64,000 nt of DNA from Vibrio sp. FE10. Lineage in GTDB: Bacteria > Pseudomonadota > Gammaproteobacteria > Enterobacterales > Vibrionaceae. The translations under genes and the position numbers were made by a program. How positions within the stretch are numbered: the stretch's first letter is position 1; each line of letters opens with the position of its first letter. The DNA is taken from positions 3,534,001-3,598,000 of the forward strand of contig NZ_AP028067.1 in NCBI RefSeq assembly GCF_030297155.1, in the 5' to 3' direction. Positions 37,915-47,416 of the stretch are shown piece after piece. The notes under the pieces are model-generated. The model ran no database searches. It saw only the letters and a list, made by a program, of their open reading frames with translations, and had not been told where the DNA came from.

Positions 37915-38883
37915 TTGAAAATCGGAAATTATCAACTTAAGAACAATCTAATCGTCGCTCCTATGGCTGGCGTAACGGATAGACCATTCCGTGAGTTGTG
38001 TCTTCGTTACGGTGCGGGGATGGCAGTCAGTGAAATGATGTCCTCCAATCCGAAAGTTTGGAAAACGTCAAAGTCTCAGCAGCGTATGGTACATGAAGGC
38101 GAATCGGGCATTCGTTCAGTACAAATCGCTGGTGCAGATCCACAGCTTATGGCCGAGGCTGCTCAATTCAATGTTGCTAACGGTGCGCAAATCATCGATA
38201 TCAATATGGGTTGTCCAGCCAAAAAAGTGAATAAAAAGCTTGCGGGCTCAGCCCTACTTCAGCATCCAGAACTCATTGAAGATATTCTGAAGGCTGTGGT
38301 AAATGCTGTCGACGTTCCAGTAACGTTGAAAACGCGCACAGGCTGGGATACAGACAATAGAAACTGTGTCCAAATCGCTAAAATAGCCGAAGACTGCGGC
38401 ATACAAGCTCTTGCCCTTCACGGGAGAACTCGCGCTTGTATGTACAAAGGTGAGGCAGAATACAAACACATTAAAGCAGCAAAACAAGCAGTATCTATTC
38501 CGGTTATCGCTAACGGTGATATCGATAGCCCGGAAAAAGCTAAGTTTGTGCTGGAGTACACTGGCGCTGATGCTTTAATGATAGGTCGACCTGCCCAAGG
38601 ACGCCCTTGGATTTTTAACGAAATCCTACACTATTTGGAAAACGGCACCACGATGGACCCGCTCCCGACTTCGGAAGTGAAAGACATCATGCTTGGCCAT
38701 GTGAACGCTCTACATGAATTTTATGGCGAGTTTTTAGGCCCCCGCATTGCTCGTAAGCATGTGGGTTGGTATCTAAAAGAACATGAACAAGCGAGTGAGT
38801 TTCGCCGTACCTTCAACGCATTCGAAGCAGGTGATCTGCAGCTTGAAGCGCTAGAAGGTTTTTTTGATAACGTTGCACCATAA
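37915..38883 (+). CDS. dusB: tRNA-dihydrouridine synthase B
   Basis: A 322-residue flavoprotein that reduces uridine to dihydrouridine in the tRNA D-loop. Motifs: [20 protein letters not shown] at the FMN-binding start, [20 protein letters not shown] with the catalytic cysteine, [17 protein letters not shown], and [11 protein letters not shown] with [18 protein letters not shown]. The start is TTG at 37915, giving [11 protein letters not shown] like the E. coli MRIGQYQLRNR; there is no in-frame ATG nearby and no good ribosome binding site, so translation is probably weak. fis follows after 23 nt in one transcript. Confidence 0.95.
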   Translation: MKIGNYQLKNNLIVAPMAGVTDRPFRELCLRYGAGMAVSEMMSSNPKVWKTSKSQQRMVHEGESGIRSVQIAGADPQLMAEAAQFNVANGAQIIDINMGCPAKKVNKKLAGSALLQHPELIEDILKAVVNAVDVPVTLKTRTGWDTDNRNCVQIAKIAEDCGIQALALHGRTRACMYKGEAEYKHIKAAKQAVSIPVIANGDIDSPEKAKFVLEYTGADALMIGRPAQGRPWIFNEILHYLENGTTMDPLPTSEVKDIMLGHVNALHEFYGEFLGPRIARKHVGWYLKEHEQASEFRRTFNAFEAGDLQLEALEGFFDNVAP

Positions 38884-38906
38884 TTACGAGAAGAGCTAGA
38901 CCGAAT

Positions 38907-39203
38907 ATGTTCGAACAAAATCTGACTTCAGAAGCATTGACAGTAACTACAGTTACATCACAAGACCAAATCACGCAGAAGCCTCTACGTGACTCAGTTA
39001 AAGCATCATTGAAAAATTACCTTGCTCAATTAAACGGTCAAGAAGTCAGCGAGTTATACGAATTAGTATTAGCTGAAGTTGAACAGCCACTACTAGACAC
39101 TATCATGCAGTACACTCGCGGTAACCAAACTCGCGCAGCAACCATGATGGGTATTAACCGCGGTACTCTTCGCAAGAAACTTAAAAAATACGGCATGAAC
39201 TAA
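38907..39203 (+). CDS. fis: DNA-binding protein Fis
   Basis: A 98-residue nucleoid protein, same length as in E. coli. The N-terminal beta-hairpin arms (about 10-26) are followed by the dimerisation helices and the C-terminal helix-turn-helix [20 protein letters not shown]. It bends DNA and controls rRNA, recombination and growth-phase genes. It is the second gene of dusB-fis; the GC-rich discriminator in the promoter agrees with growth-rate control known for fis. Confidence 0.98.
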   Translation: MFEQNLTSEALTVTTVTSQDQITQKPLRDSVKASLKNYLAQLNGQEVSELYELVLAEVEQPLLDTIMQYTRGNQTRAATMMGINRGTLRKKLKKYGMN

Positions 39204-39229
39204 TCGTTCTTTCGTAATTAATTGAATTG

Positions 39230-39265
39230 AAAGCCAAGCTCATTTATTGAGTTTGGCTTTTTTTT
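39230..39265 (+). terminator. Terminator after fis
   Basis: AAAGCCAAGCTCA / TGAGTTTGGCTTT with TTTAT loop and a long T-run. Confidence 0.87.
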
Positions 39266-39404
39266 GCTTTTTTGGGGCCTATTTATTATGTCGCTGAACA
39301 AGCCTGTCTGGTTGAATAACAAGGTTGTAAGGCAATAAATAATAAGGCTGTAAGACAGCAAAGCAACATACCCAACGAATGCAAATCAGCTGCTATCGAC
39401 TTGC

Positions 39405-39836
39405 TTAGCTACAACAACGTCCCTTCTCAAGGTTTGCTGAGTCCAAGGCAGCCAGAATCGAACAATGGCTCGCATCGTCATCTATGTGACCACAGCAGGC
39501 ATCATTAATCTTCTTGAGTGCCGTTCGAATCTTAGTAAGCTCCGTTATCTTTTCATCAATCATTTCTAACTTAGAAGAAGTAATCGACTTCACTTCAGCA
39601 CAACTGTGTTGAGTCGCTTCAAGGCGAATCTCTAACAATTCTTTGATTTCATCTAAACTCAGCCCTAACTCTTTAGATTTGAGAATAAACGTCACCTGCT
39701 TTTGGTTATTTTCATCATACAGACGATAACCTGACTCACTGCGACTAGCTGGTGCAATCAGGTTATTCTTCTCATAAAAACGCAAGGTATCGGCTGTCAC
39801 ACCGCATCTTTTCGCCAATTCGCCAATCTGAAACAT
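39405..39836 (-). CDS. zntR: MerR-family zinc-responsive regulator ZntR
   Basis: A 143-residue MerR-type activator. The N-terminal winged helix (FQIGELAKRCGVTADTLRFY, SGYRLYDENN) is followed by the dimer helix and a metal-binding C-terminus: one cysteine near residue 77 (QHSCAEVKS) and the loop ACCGHIDDDASHCSIL, the Cys-Cys-x-His...Cys pattern of ZntR. It ends in a Cys-Cys-Ser tail. E. coli ZntR (141 residues) activates the zinc exporter zntA, which is not in this window. ATG 39836 is preferred over 39860 because AGGAAAAAG precedes it. It is divergent from purH. Confidence 0.88.
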   Translation of the reverse strand: MFQIGELAKRCGVTADTLRFYEKNNLIAPASRSESGYRLYDENNQKQVTFILKSKELGLSLDEIKELLEIRLEATQHSCAEVKSITSSKLEMIDEKITELTKIRTALKKINDACCGHIDDDASHCSILAALDSANLEKGRCCS

Positions 39837-40160
39837 GCTTTTTCCTATTCTTTCATCCATTCCACTATTAACCTTGTTGTTACTTTTCAGGCTGAAATGG
39901 CACTTTTCATAATTAATTTTGAGATGCCAAACGATTGCGCGAGCTTTTTTGTAATAAATTAGTTAGAATCTGCGCCATCAAATTTGGAGTTGGTTATCTT
40001 ATAGCTTGATTATAAGAACACCCAAAAGGTCTTTACCAAAACTGGCCAATATTTTATCTCTTACTGGTATCTAAGATACTCCACGCTGAGAAGATAGAAA
40101 CAAGTTCTTTTTTGGCAAATATCTTTATTTTAACCCCATGAATTTGAGGAAGATGGAAGC
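39837..40160. other. Divergent zntR/purH regulatory region
   Basis: A 324-bp gap with no gene. It contains a PurR-like site (listed separately), a possible -10 TAGAAT at about 39961-39966, and an inverted repeat ATCTTATAGCTTGATTATAAGA (about 39994-40016), leaving a long purH leader of some 190 nt. Confidence 0.4.
39925..39940 (+). promoter_or_regulatory. Candidate PurR operator of purHD
   Basis: TGCCAAACGATTGCGC matches the PurR consensus ACGCAAACGTTTGCGT at 11 of 16 positions, including the CAAACG and TTGCG core. It lies about 20 bp upstream of a possible -10 box and 220 bp before purH. purHD is a PurR target in E. coli. Confidence 0.45.
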
Positions 40161-41753
40161 ATGAATAACGCTCGTCCAATTCGCCGCGCTCTCATCAGCG
40201 TATCAGACAAAACTGGTATCGTTGAATTTGCACAAGCTCTTGCTAACCGTGGTGTAGATATCCTATCTACCGGTGGCACTGCTCGCCTGCTTGCTGAAAA
40301 AGGCATCTCTGTAACAGAAGTATCTGACTACACTGGCTTCCCAGAAATGATGGATGGCCGTGTTAAGACTCTGCACCCGAAAGTTCATGGTGGTGTTCTA
40401 GGCCGTCGTGGCCAAGATGATGACGTGATGGAAACTCACGGTATCAACCCTATCGATATGGTTGTTGTAAACCTATACCCATTCGCAGAAACCGTTGCTA
40501 AAGAAGGTTGTACCCTTGCTGACGCTGTTGAGAACATCGACATCGGTGGTCCTACAATGGTTCGCTCTGCTGCGAAAAATCACAAAGACGTGACTATCGT
40601 TGTAAACGCACACGACTACGAGCGTGTTGTGGCTGAAATGGACGCGAACGAGAAATCTCTAACACTAGAGACTCGCTTCGACCTCGCTATCGCCGCATTC
40701 GAGCACACGGCTTCTTACGACGGCATGATCGCAAACTACTTCGGCACTATGGTTCCATCTTACGGTGAGAACAAAGAAGGTGATGAAGAGAGCAAATTCC
40801 CTCGCACGTTCAACCAACAGTTCGAGAAGAAGCAAGACATGCGCTACGGTGAAAACAGCCACCAAGCAGCAGCATTTTACGTTGAAGCAAACCCTGAAGA
40901 AGCGTCTGTATCTACAGCTCGTCAAATCCAAGGTAAAGCACTTTCTTACAACAACATCGCTGATACTGACGCAGCACTCGAGTGTGTGAAAGAGTTCGAC
41001 CAGCCAGCATGTGTGATCGTTAAGCACGCTAACCCATGTGGTGTAGCACTAGGTGAAGACATCCTAGAAGCTTACGACCGTGCATTCAAAACAGACCCAA
41101 CGTCTGCATTTGGCGGCATCATCGCATTCAACCGTGAACTAGACGCTGCAACAGCAACGGCTATCACTGAGCGTCAATTCGTTGAAGTTATCATTGCACC
41201 TTCTGTTTCTGCTGAAGCAGTAGCAATCGTCGCAGCTAAGAAAAACCTTCGCCTACTTGAGTGTGGCGAATGGACGACTAAGACAACAGGCTTTGACGTG
41301 AAACGCGTTAACGGCGGCCTGCTAGTTCAAGACCGCGACCAAGGCATGGTTTCTGAAGATGACCTTAAAGTCGTTTCTAAGCGCCAACCTACTGCTGAAG
41401 AGCTGAAAGATGCATTGTTCTGCTGGAAAGTAGCGAAGTACGTTAAGTCTAACGCGATCGTTTACTCGAAAGGTGACATGACGGTTGGTGTGGGCGCAGG
41501 CCAAATGAGCCGCGTTTACTCTGCAAAAATCGCAGGCATCAAAGCGGCAGACGAAGGTCTACAGGTTGAAGGTTGTGTGATGGCATCAGATGCATTCTTC
41601 CCATTCCGTGACGGTATCGACGCGGCAGCAGAAGCGGGCATCAAGTGTGTTATCCAACCGGGCGGCTCTATGCGTGATGACGAAGTTATCGCAGCAGCAG
41701 ACGAACACGGCATGGCGATGATCTTTACGGGCATGCGTCACTTCCGCCACTAA
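40161..41753 (+). CDS. purH: Bifunctional AICAR transformylase / IMP cyclohydrolase
   Basis: The last two steps of purine synthesis in one 530-residue protein. The cyclohydrolase domain (1-200) begins [20 protein letters not shown] and has [10 protein letters not shown] and [14 protein letters not shown]; the transformylase domain has [30 protein letters not shown] and the catalytic lysine-histidine in [13 protein letters not shown]. Length equals E. coli PurH (529). GAGGAAGATGGAAGC precedes the ATG. purD follows after 85 bp, with a weak terminator-like hairpin between. Confidence 0.97.
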   Translation: MNNARPIRRALISVSDKTGIVEFAQALANRGVDILSTGGTARLLAEKGISVTEVSDYTGFPEMMDGRVKTLHPKVHGGVLGRRGQDDDVMETHGINPIDMVVVNLYPFAETVAKEGCTLADAVENIDIGGPTMVRSAAKNHKDVTIVVNAHDYERVVAEMDANEKSLTLETRFDLAIAAFEHTASYDGMIANYFGTMVPSYGENKEGDEESKFPRTFNQQFEKKQDMRYGENSHQAAAFYVEANPEEASVSTARQIQGKALSYNNIADTDAALECVKEFDQPACVIVKHANPCGVALGEDILEAYDRAFKTDPTSAFGGIIAFNRELDAATATAITERQFVEVIIAPSVSAEAVAIVAAKKNLRLLECGEWTTKTTGFDVKRVNGGLLVQDRDQGMVSEDDLKVVSKRQPTAEELKDALFCWKVAKYVKSNAIVYSKGDMTVGVGAGQMSRVYSAKIAGIKAADEGLQVEGCVMASDAFFPFRDGIDAAAEAGIKCVIQPGGSMRDDEVIAAADEHGMAMIFTGMRHFRH

Positions 41754-41786
41754 TATTTAGTTCACCTAAACAATTAGTAGCTATCG

Positions 41787-41811
41787 AGCCTCTCAATTTT
41801 GAGGGGCTTTT
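41787..41811 (+). terminator. Weak terminator-like hairpin between purH and purD
   Basis: AGCCTCTCA / TGAGGGGCT stem with short T4 tail. Likely partial, since purHD is normally one operon. Confidence 0.5.
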
Positions 41812-41838
41812 AAGAATTAAAGACTTAAGGATTGAAAC

Positions 41839-43128
41839 ATGAACGTATTAATCATCGGTGCTGGCGGTAGAGAACACGCTTTGGGTTGGAAAGCTGCACA
41901 AAACCCAAATGTTGAAACGGTATTCATCGCTCCAGGTAACGCAGGTACTGCACTTGAGCCAAAACTTGAGAACGTAAACATCGGTGTTGAAGACATCGCA
42001 GGTTTAGTGGCGTTTGCTCAAGAGAAAAAAATCGAACTGACTATCGTTGGTCCTGAAGCACCATTGGTTATTGGTGTAGTTGATGCATTCCGCGAAGTTG
42101 GCCTACCAATCTTTGGCCCAACTCAAGCGGCGGCACAACTGGAAGGCTCTAAAGCCTTCACCAAAGACTTCCTAGCTCGTCATGAGATCCCAACAGGTTA
42201 CTACTCAAACTTCACTGAGATTGAGCCAGCTATCGCTTACGTTCGCGAGCAAGGCGCTCCAATCGTAGTAAAAGCTGACGGCCTTGCAGCAGGTAAAGGC
42301 GTTATCGTTGCGATGACCCTTGAAGAAGCTGAAGATGCAATCAAAGACATGCTAGCAGGCAACGCATTTGGCGAAGCAGGCAGCCGCGTAGTGATCGAAG
42401 AATTCCTTGAAGGCGAAGAAGCAAGCTTCATCGTAATGGTTGACGGTTCTAGCGTGCTTCCTATGGCCACCAGCCAAGATCACAAACGTGTTGGCGACAA
42501 AGATACAGGCCCTAATACAGGCGGCATGGGTGCTTACTCTCCTGCACCAGTGGTAACTCCAGAAATCCACAACCGTATCCTTGAAGAAGTTATCTACCCA
42601 ACGGTACGTGGTATGGATGCAGAAGGCGCACCTTACACAGGTTTCCTTTACGCTGGTCTAATGATCGATGCGGACGGCACACCTAAAGTTATCGAATACA
42701 ACTGCCGCTTCGGCGACCCAGAAACGCAACCTATTATGATGCGTATGGAGTCGGATCTTGTTGAGCTTTGCCTAATGGCTATCGACGAGAAACTCGACGA
42801 AGCAGAATCTAAGTGGGATCCACGCGCTTCTATCGGTGTTGTTCTTGCGGCTGGCGGTTACCCTGCTGACTACGCAAAAGGTGATGTGATTTCACTGCCG
42901 ACAAACGAAGTTGAAGGCCAAAAGGTTTTCCACGCGGGTACCACAAATAACGAAGCTGGCGACGTTGTGACAAACGGCGGCCGCGTGCTATGTGCAACCG
43001 CACTGGGTAACACGGTTTCTGAAGCTCAGGAGCGCGCTTACGCGTTAACTAAGCAAGTTAGCTGGAATGGTATGTTCCACCGCAATGACATTGGTTACCG
43101 TGCGATTGCGCGCGAGCAAGAGCAGTAA
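41839..43128 (+). CDS. purD: Phosphoribosylamine-glycine ligase
   Basis: Second step of purine synthesis, joining glycine to phosphoribosylamine with ATP. The 429-residue ATP-grasp protein opens NVLIIGAGGREHALGWKAAQ, has GPEAPLVIGVVDAF, KADGLAAGKGVIVAM, DHKRVGDKDTGPNTGGMGAY and the family signature YNCRFGDPETQP. Length equals E. coli PurD (429). AAGGATTGAAAC precedes the ATG. It is downstream of purH as in most gammaproteobacteria. Confidence 0.97.
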   Translation: MNVLIIGAGGREHALGWKAAQNPNVETVFIAPGNAGTALEPKLENVNIGVEDIAGLVAFAQEKKIELTIVGPEAPLVIGVVDAFREVGLPIFGPTQAAAQLEGSKAFTKDFLARHEIPTGYYSNFTEIEPAIAYVREQGAPIVVKADGLAAGKGVIVAMTLEEAEDAIKDMLAGNAFGEAGSRVVIEEFLEGEEASFIVMVDGSSVLPMATSQDHKRVGDKDTGPNTGGMGAYSPAPVVTPEIHNRILEEVIYPTVRGMDAEGAPYTGFLYAGLMIDADGTPKVIEYNCRFGDPETQPIMMRMESDLVELCLMAIDEKLDEAESKWDPRASIGVVLAAGGYPADYAKGDVISLPTNEVEGQKVFHAGTTNNEAGDVVTNGGRVLCATALGNTVSEAQERAYALTKQVSWNGMFHRNDIGYRAIAREQEQ

Positions 43129-43175
43129 CCTCTCTCGAGCAACCTATCTCTAACTCATTACAGTTAGCTGAATCA

Positions 43176-43200
43176 AAAAAGGCGCCTAGGGCGCCTTTTT
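43176..43200. terminator. Bidirectional terminator between purD and the DUF1481 gene
   Basis: AAAAAGGCGCC / GGCGCCTTTTT with TAG loop; serves convergent genes. Confidence 0.88.
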
Positions 43201-43262
43201 AATATTTAAAATTCATTATGTTCGCTTATAAAGCATTTGGCCTATCGTAGGTCAAATGCTCT

Positions 43263-43961
43263 TTACTCACTGAGGAGTGATGGCCTTTGAATGCATTGAT
43301 GGTTTTCATCGGCTAATACCAACAACTCCGCGACCGACACCTTACGTAGCGATACCTTGCCAACAAGAGCACCATAACTCTCTACTGAAGCAAGACGATT
43401 GACAACGATTCTTGGTAAGGTCTTGTTAAACTCAAAGTACTCGAATTGATCGCCTGAACACGTCTCAAATATCTCACCGTTCCAATAACCCTGAAGAAGT
43501 TCCAATCCTTCATCATTTTGCTTCTCTGTGATATCGAGAACCGAAAGCGCCTGCTTTTGATAGTTTTCCAGCTGCTCTGATTGAAGTGGCAAGATTTTGC
43601 TACCGATACGGTATTGTTGATACACGGCCTCGCCAGACTGATTAAAGCGTACATGAACACGATAAGGTGCTAACGCTTGTGAATCGTCACGTAGCTCGCC
43701 TTCACGAATAAATTCACGCAGTACACCATCAGACCAAGCATAGTCGGTTTTGTACCAGCCATAGTCGCCCATTGTGACGTAGTCAGCAGAAGTGTGTGGT
43801 TGTGTTAGCTTGTTGGTGACCCAGAAGAAACTTGTCGCGTCGCCCATGACTTGGCCGCCGGTATAGGTTTCAAATTGCTCTAGGTTTTTGCCGGGGCTTG
43901 TTGAAGAACAGCCGATAAGAAATGTAGATAACAGTGAAACGAGAAGAAATGCTTTTTTCAT
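43263..43961 (-). CDS. DUF1481 lipoprotein (YjaH-like)
   Basis: A 232-residue envelope lipoprotein: N-terminal signal ending in the lipobox LIGC (cysteine near residue 18), followed by SSTSPGKN, with Ser at +2, which favours the outer membrane. The body has the DUF1481 pattern as in E. coli YjaH, also located beside hupA. No enzyme motif is seen. It lies 47 bp downstream of hupA on the same strand, so it may share its transcript. Function is unknown. Confidence 0.85.
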   Translation of the reverse strand: MKKAFLLVSLLSTFLIGCSSTSPGKNLEQFETYTGGQVMGDATSFFWVTNKLTQPHTSADYVTMGDYGWYKTDYAWSDGVLREFIREGELRDDSQALAPYRVHVRFNQSGEAVYQQYRIGSKILPLQSEQLENYQKQALSVLDITEKQNDEGLELLQGYWNGEIFETCSGDQFEYFEFNKTLPRIVVNRLASVESYGALVGKVSLRKVSVAELLVLADENHQCIQRPSLLSE

Positions 43962-44008
43962 AAAACCTGTACCGAGGTGAGAGTAAAACTACCTCGGTAC
44001 AGTTTAGA

Positions 44009-44281
44009 TTATTTCACTGAATCTTTCAGCGCTTTACCTGCAACAAATGCTGGAACATTTGCAGCAGCGATTTGGATCTCATCACCAGTTTTTGGGTTAC
44101 GACCAGTGCGAGCTGCACGGTGGTTTACTTTAAAAGTACCAAAACCAATTAGCTGAACTTGATCGCCATCTTTAAGAGTCTCAGTCACGCCGCCAAGAGT
44201 TGCTTCTAGAGCCGCTTTAGCTTGTGCTTTCGAAAGGTCCGCTTTTTCAGCAATAAAGTCGATTAATTGAGTCTTGTTCAT
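44009..44281 (-). CDS. hupA: DNA-binding protein HU-alpha
   Basis: A 90-residue nucleoid protein of standard length: [20 protein letters not shown] at the N-terminus, [20 protein letters not shown] in the DNA-binding arm, and KALKDSVK at the end. It binds and bends DNA as homo- or heterodimer with HU-beta. The neighbours purHD and DUF1481 are the same as in E. coli, which identifies the alpha subunit. AAGGGAAACC precedes the ATG on the minus strand. Confidence 0.97.
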   Translation of the reverse strand: MNKTQLIDFIAEKADLSKAQAKAALEATLGGVTETLKDGDQVQLIGFGTFKVNHRAARTGRNPKTGDEIQIAAANVPAFVAGKALKDSVK

Positions 44282-44551
44282 TTTAGGTTTCCCTTCTTAG
44301 TATTTTCGAATTCAATTAACTCTAAAACATAAATGCCCTATCTGGCAAAGGTTTGTCGTCGATCTTTAGCTCTAATGCCGTAGTTTTAGCCATAATATGA
44401 GTAATAACTCACAATTTGTTACTGATTTTATTGAGTAAGCCCTTGTTTAAAAGGGGCTGAGAGTGAAATTAATGATGACCTAGTCACTACTTATTCTCTA
44501 TAATCCACCTTGAATCGCTGACAAAGCGTACAATTTAATTTAAGGGCAAAC

Positions 44552-45712
44552 ATGCTGCTGCTAACTATTTACGTCTCCATTGCTATTGGAGTTTCTTTCA
44601 TTTGTTCTGTTTTGGAAGCTGTACTTTTGAGTATTAGTCCGAGCTACATTGCTCAACTAAAACAAAATGGGCACCCTGCAGCCGCGTCTTTAGACAAACT
44701 GAAAACAGATATTGATCGCCCGCTCGCGTCAATTTTAACGCTCAACACCATCGCACATACTATTGGTGCGGCAACCGCAGGTGCACAAGCTGCTGTTGTT
44801 TTTGGTAGCCAATGGCTAGGTGTATTCTCTGCCGTGCTCACACTGGGCATTCTGGTGTTGTCTGAGATTGTTCCAAAAACGATTGGTGCGACCTACTGGC
44901 GTCAACTTGCTCCAGCATCGTCAACGGTACTGCGTTGGATGGTGTTCTTCCTAACTCCATTTGTTTGGTTCTCAGAGCAAATTACTAAACGTCTAGCTCG
45001 TGGTCACCAAGCACCTAAGATGCGTGACGAACTATCAGCGATGGCTATTTTGGCCAAAGAGAGTGGCGAGTTCGCGGAAGGCGAATCAAAAATCCTAAGC
45101 AACTTATTAGGCATTCAAGACGTGCCGGTTACCCAAGTCATGACACCGCGCCCGGTTGTATTCCGTGTAGATGCAGAGATGAGCGTCAATGTGTTCCTTG
45201 AGAAACACAAAGACACGCCGTTCTCACGTCCATTGGTCTACAGCGAGCAAAGTGACAATATCATTGGTTTTGTTCACCGTCTGGAGCTGTTTAGATTGCA
45301 ACAAGCGGGTTGCGGCGAAAAAGCGTTAGGCGAAGTCATGCGCCCTATCCACGTATTATTAAACAACATGGGCCTAGCTAAAGCCTTTGACCAAATGATG
45401 GCCAATCGCCTGCAATTATCTTTGGTTGTTGATGAATACGGCACAATTCAGGGCATCATCACCCTAGAAGATATTTTTGAGCATTTAGTTGGCGAAGAGA
45501 TCGTTGATGAAGCGGACAAGACCACAGACATGCAAGAACTGGCGTTTCAGCGTTGGGAAAAATGGAAAGAGACACACGGTGTTATCGAAAACCGCGATGA
45601 AGAGGACGAGCTAGAGAAAGAAACTCCAGCAGGCAACGAAGCCTCAGATTCAAAATCAACGGATGACGACGCATCAAAAGATAATGCATCCAAAGACAAA
45701 GCTCAGAACTAA
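44552..45712 (+). CDS. CNNM-domain membrane protein with CBS pair
   Basis: A 386-residue inner-membrane protein. DUF21/CNNM domain with four membrane segments in residues 1-150 (SFICSVLEAVLLSISPSYIA, TLGILVLSEIVPKTIGATYW), then two CBS domains (about 180-305; VTQVMTPRPVVFRVDAEMSV, LSLVVDEYGTIQGIITLEDI, HLVGEEIVDEAD). The C-terminal transporter-associated CorC_HlyC domain is missing; instead there is an acidic Asp/Ser/Lys tail (about 345-386). Relatives are linked to magnesium or cobalt export; the ion here is not known. It stands alone, with a possible -10 TATAAT about 45 bp upstream. Confidence 0.82.
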   Translation: MLLLTIYVSIAIGVSFICSVLEAVLLSISPSYIAQLKQNGHPAAASLDKLKTDIDRPLASILTLNTIAHTIGAATAGAQAAVVFGSQWLGVFSAVLTLGILVLSEIVPKTIGATYWRQLAPASSTVLRWMVFFLTPFVWFSEQITKRLARGHQAPKMRDELSAMAILAKESGEFAEGESKILSNLLGIQDVPVTQVMTPRPVVFRVDAEMSVNVFLEKHKDTPFSRPLVYSEQSDNIIGFVHRLELFRLQQAGCGEKALGEVMRPIHVLLNNMGLAKAFDQMMANRLQLSLVVDEYGTIQGIITLEDIFEHLVGEEIVDEADKTTDMQELAFQRWEKWKETHGVIENRDEEDELEKETPAGNEASDSKSTDDDASKDNASKDKAQN

Positions 45713-45774
45713 AAGCTAAAAGCTAAGAAACAAAAAAAGACGCTTAATCAAAATTTGAGAGCGTCAGATACAAC

Positions 45775-45796
45775 AAAGGCTCCCTAGGGAGCCTTT
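45775..45796. terminator. Bidirectional terminator between the CNNM gene and yjaG
   Basis: AAAGGCTCCC / GGGAGCCTTT, two-base loop, between convergent genes. Another hairpin (GACGCTT...GAGCGTC) precedes it at about 45738-45765. Confidence 0.78.
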
Positions 45797-45830
45797 ATTT
45801 TTAATTCTATTCGCTACAACTCAACATCCG

Positions 45831-46418
45831 TTATAACGCAACACCAATGTTGCTCACTGGGTCTTCACGCAGTTCATGACGTAGATCTTTAATCAGTTCA
45901 AGGTCGCGCTCTGTCGTTTCACGAAGTGGTCGGAAGATCGCCCATTGAACGTCCCACTCTTCACACACCGCTTCATTTTCTTTCTGGTTTTCATTCGTGA
46001 CTTCTTCAGCACCTTGAGCAAATTCAAGCTCTGCAACCGTCTTAACCGACTGTTGGCTCACTTTAATTACCGATTCAAGCATGTGCTCACGATCAAGCAG
46101 GCCGTGTATTAACGTTGCTAAGCCTTGGCATGCGTCCATTGCTGGATAAACACCATAAAAATCAAAATCATCACCGCTAGGGAATAGCTCTTCTACTTTC
46201 TCAAGTTGACGCTCAAAGTTCACCTTTGCCGTTTTAACCGTTAGGATTTCCCAAATGCTATCCAAAACATCACGATAGATTCGAGCTTCCGCAAATTCTG
46301 TATTCTCACAAAACATGGCATAGTTAGGATACATACGCTCACATAGACACGCCATAAAGGTAATTTGTTGCCAAGGTTCTAACTTTTCAAGACGAACCTG
46401 CAATGGATTCTGAAGCAT
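45831..46418 (-). CDS. yjaG: DUF416 protein YjaG
   Basis: A 195-residue cytosolic protein of the YjaG/DUF416 family: PWQQITFMACLCERMYPNYA, SIWEILTVKTAKVNFERQLE, YGVYPAMDACQGLATLIHGL and the C-terminal EWDVQWAIFRPLRETTERDL. It is all-helical by appearance. No function is established; in E. coli the gene is near hupA and nfi, here it is 1.5 kb from hupA. ATG 46418 is preferred to GTG 46424. It is divergent from the 2-hydroxyacid dehydrogenase gene. Confidence 0.88.
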   Translation of the reverse strand: MLQNPLQVRLEKLEPWQQITFMACLCERMYPNYAMFCENTEFAEARIYRDVLDSIWEILTVKTAKVNFERQLEKVEELFPSGDDFDFYGVYPAMDACQGLATLIHGLLDREHMLESVIKVSQQSVKTVAELEFAQGAEEVTNENQKENEAVCEEWDVQWAIFRPLRETTERDLELIKDLRHELREDPVSNIGVAL

Positions 46419-46489
46419 AGTCACTCAATAATTGCAGAAAAAGACAGCGAAAGTGTACTTGATAAACCCTGGGGGGAAAAGATAAGCCG

Positions 46490-47416
46490 ATGAACAATTT
46501 TACGAATAAGCTCTATATTCTTACCGAGCATGACGATACTTACACGCAACTGATTGTAAACCGAGATTTACCTGACCTAGAAATCACCACAAACCCCGAG
46601 TTAGCGGAGATCGTCTTGGCCTCTCCTCCCCTCATAGCAGAGCGTCTTGATGAGTTTAAGCATCTAGATTGGGTGCAAAGTATCTATGCAGGGATCAACA
46701 AATTAACCCAGCCGACTTTGCGTCAGGACTACACACTGACCAACGTCAAAGGCATCTTCGGCCCTGCCATTGCCGAATACGTATTGGGTTACACAATCAG
46801 CCACTTTAGACACTTCACTCATTACCACCAGCAGCAACAACAGCGAAACTGGCAGCCGCAGCTTTATACCAGCCTAACCGACAAAACCATGGTAATTTTG
46901 GGAACAGGGTCAATTGGCAGCCATTTAGCGAAAACCGCTTCTGCGTTTGGTATCCATACCATTGGAGTCAACCGAACAGGTATCCCATCAAAACAAGAAA
47001 CCTTTAAAGACACCTTCCACATTAATGAATTAGAAGCGGCGCTCAAACAAGCGGATATTGTAGTGAACACACTGCCATCAACGGATGAGACCTACCAACT
47101 GCTGAATCAAACCACCTTAAGCTACTGCTCTAACGCATTGCTGTTTAATGTGGGCCGTGGGGAAAGCATAGACAATAAAGCGTTACTGCTTGCGATTAAG
47201 AATAAATGGGTTGAACACGCTTTCTTGGATGTCTTTGAATGCGAGCCTCTTACGCAAGAACACCCGTTTTGGAAATTACCGCAAGTCACCATCACCCCTC
47301 ACATTGCGGCTCTAAGTGAGCCGAGACAGGTCGTGGAGATCTTCGCCAGTAATTACCAACAATGGCGAGATGGCTTTACACTTAATCACATCATTGATTT
47401 TGATAAAGGCTACTGA
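46490..47416 (+). CDS. D-isomer-specific 2-hydroxyacid dehydrogenase
   Basis: A 308-residue NAD(P)-dependent dehydrogenase of the D-2-hydroxyacid/GhrA-like group. The nucleotide fold has the dinucleotide motif ILGTGSIGSHLAKTASAFGI followed by NRTG, in place of the acidic residue of NAD-only enzymes, which favours NADP. The catalytic arginine is in LLFNVGRGESIDNKALL, with glutamate in DVFECEPLTQEHPFW and histidine in TITPHIAALSEP. The substrate is not known; glyoxylate or hydroxypyruvate is possible. Its stop overlaps the next start (TGATG), so the two genes are translationally coupled. Confidence 0.85.
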   Translation: MNNFTNKLYILTEHDDTYTQLIVNRDLPDLEITTNPELAEIVLASPPLIAERLDEFKHLDWVQSIYAGINKLTQPTLRQDYTLTNVKGIFGPAIAEYVLGYTISHFRHFTHYHQQQQQRNWQPQLYTSLTDKTMVILGTGSIGSHLAKTASAFGIHTIGVNRTGIPSKQETFKDTFHINELEAALKQADIVVNTLPSTDETYQLLNQTTLSYCSNALLFNVGRGESIDNKALLLAIKNKWVEHAFLDVFECEPLTQEHPFWKLPQVTITPHIAALSEPRQVVEIFASNYQQWRDGFTLNHIIDFDKGY

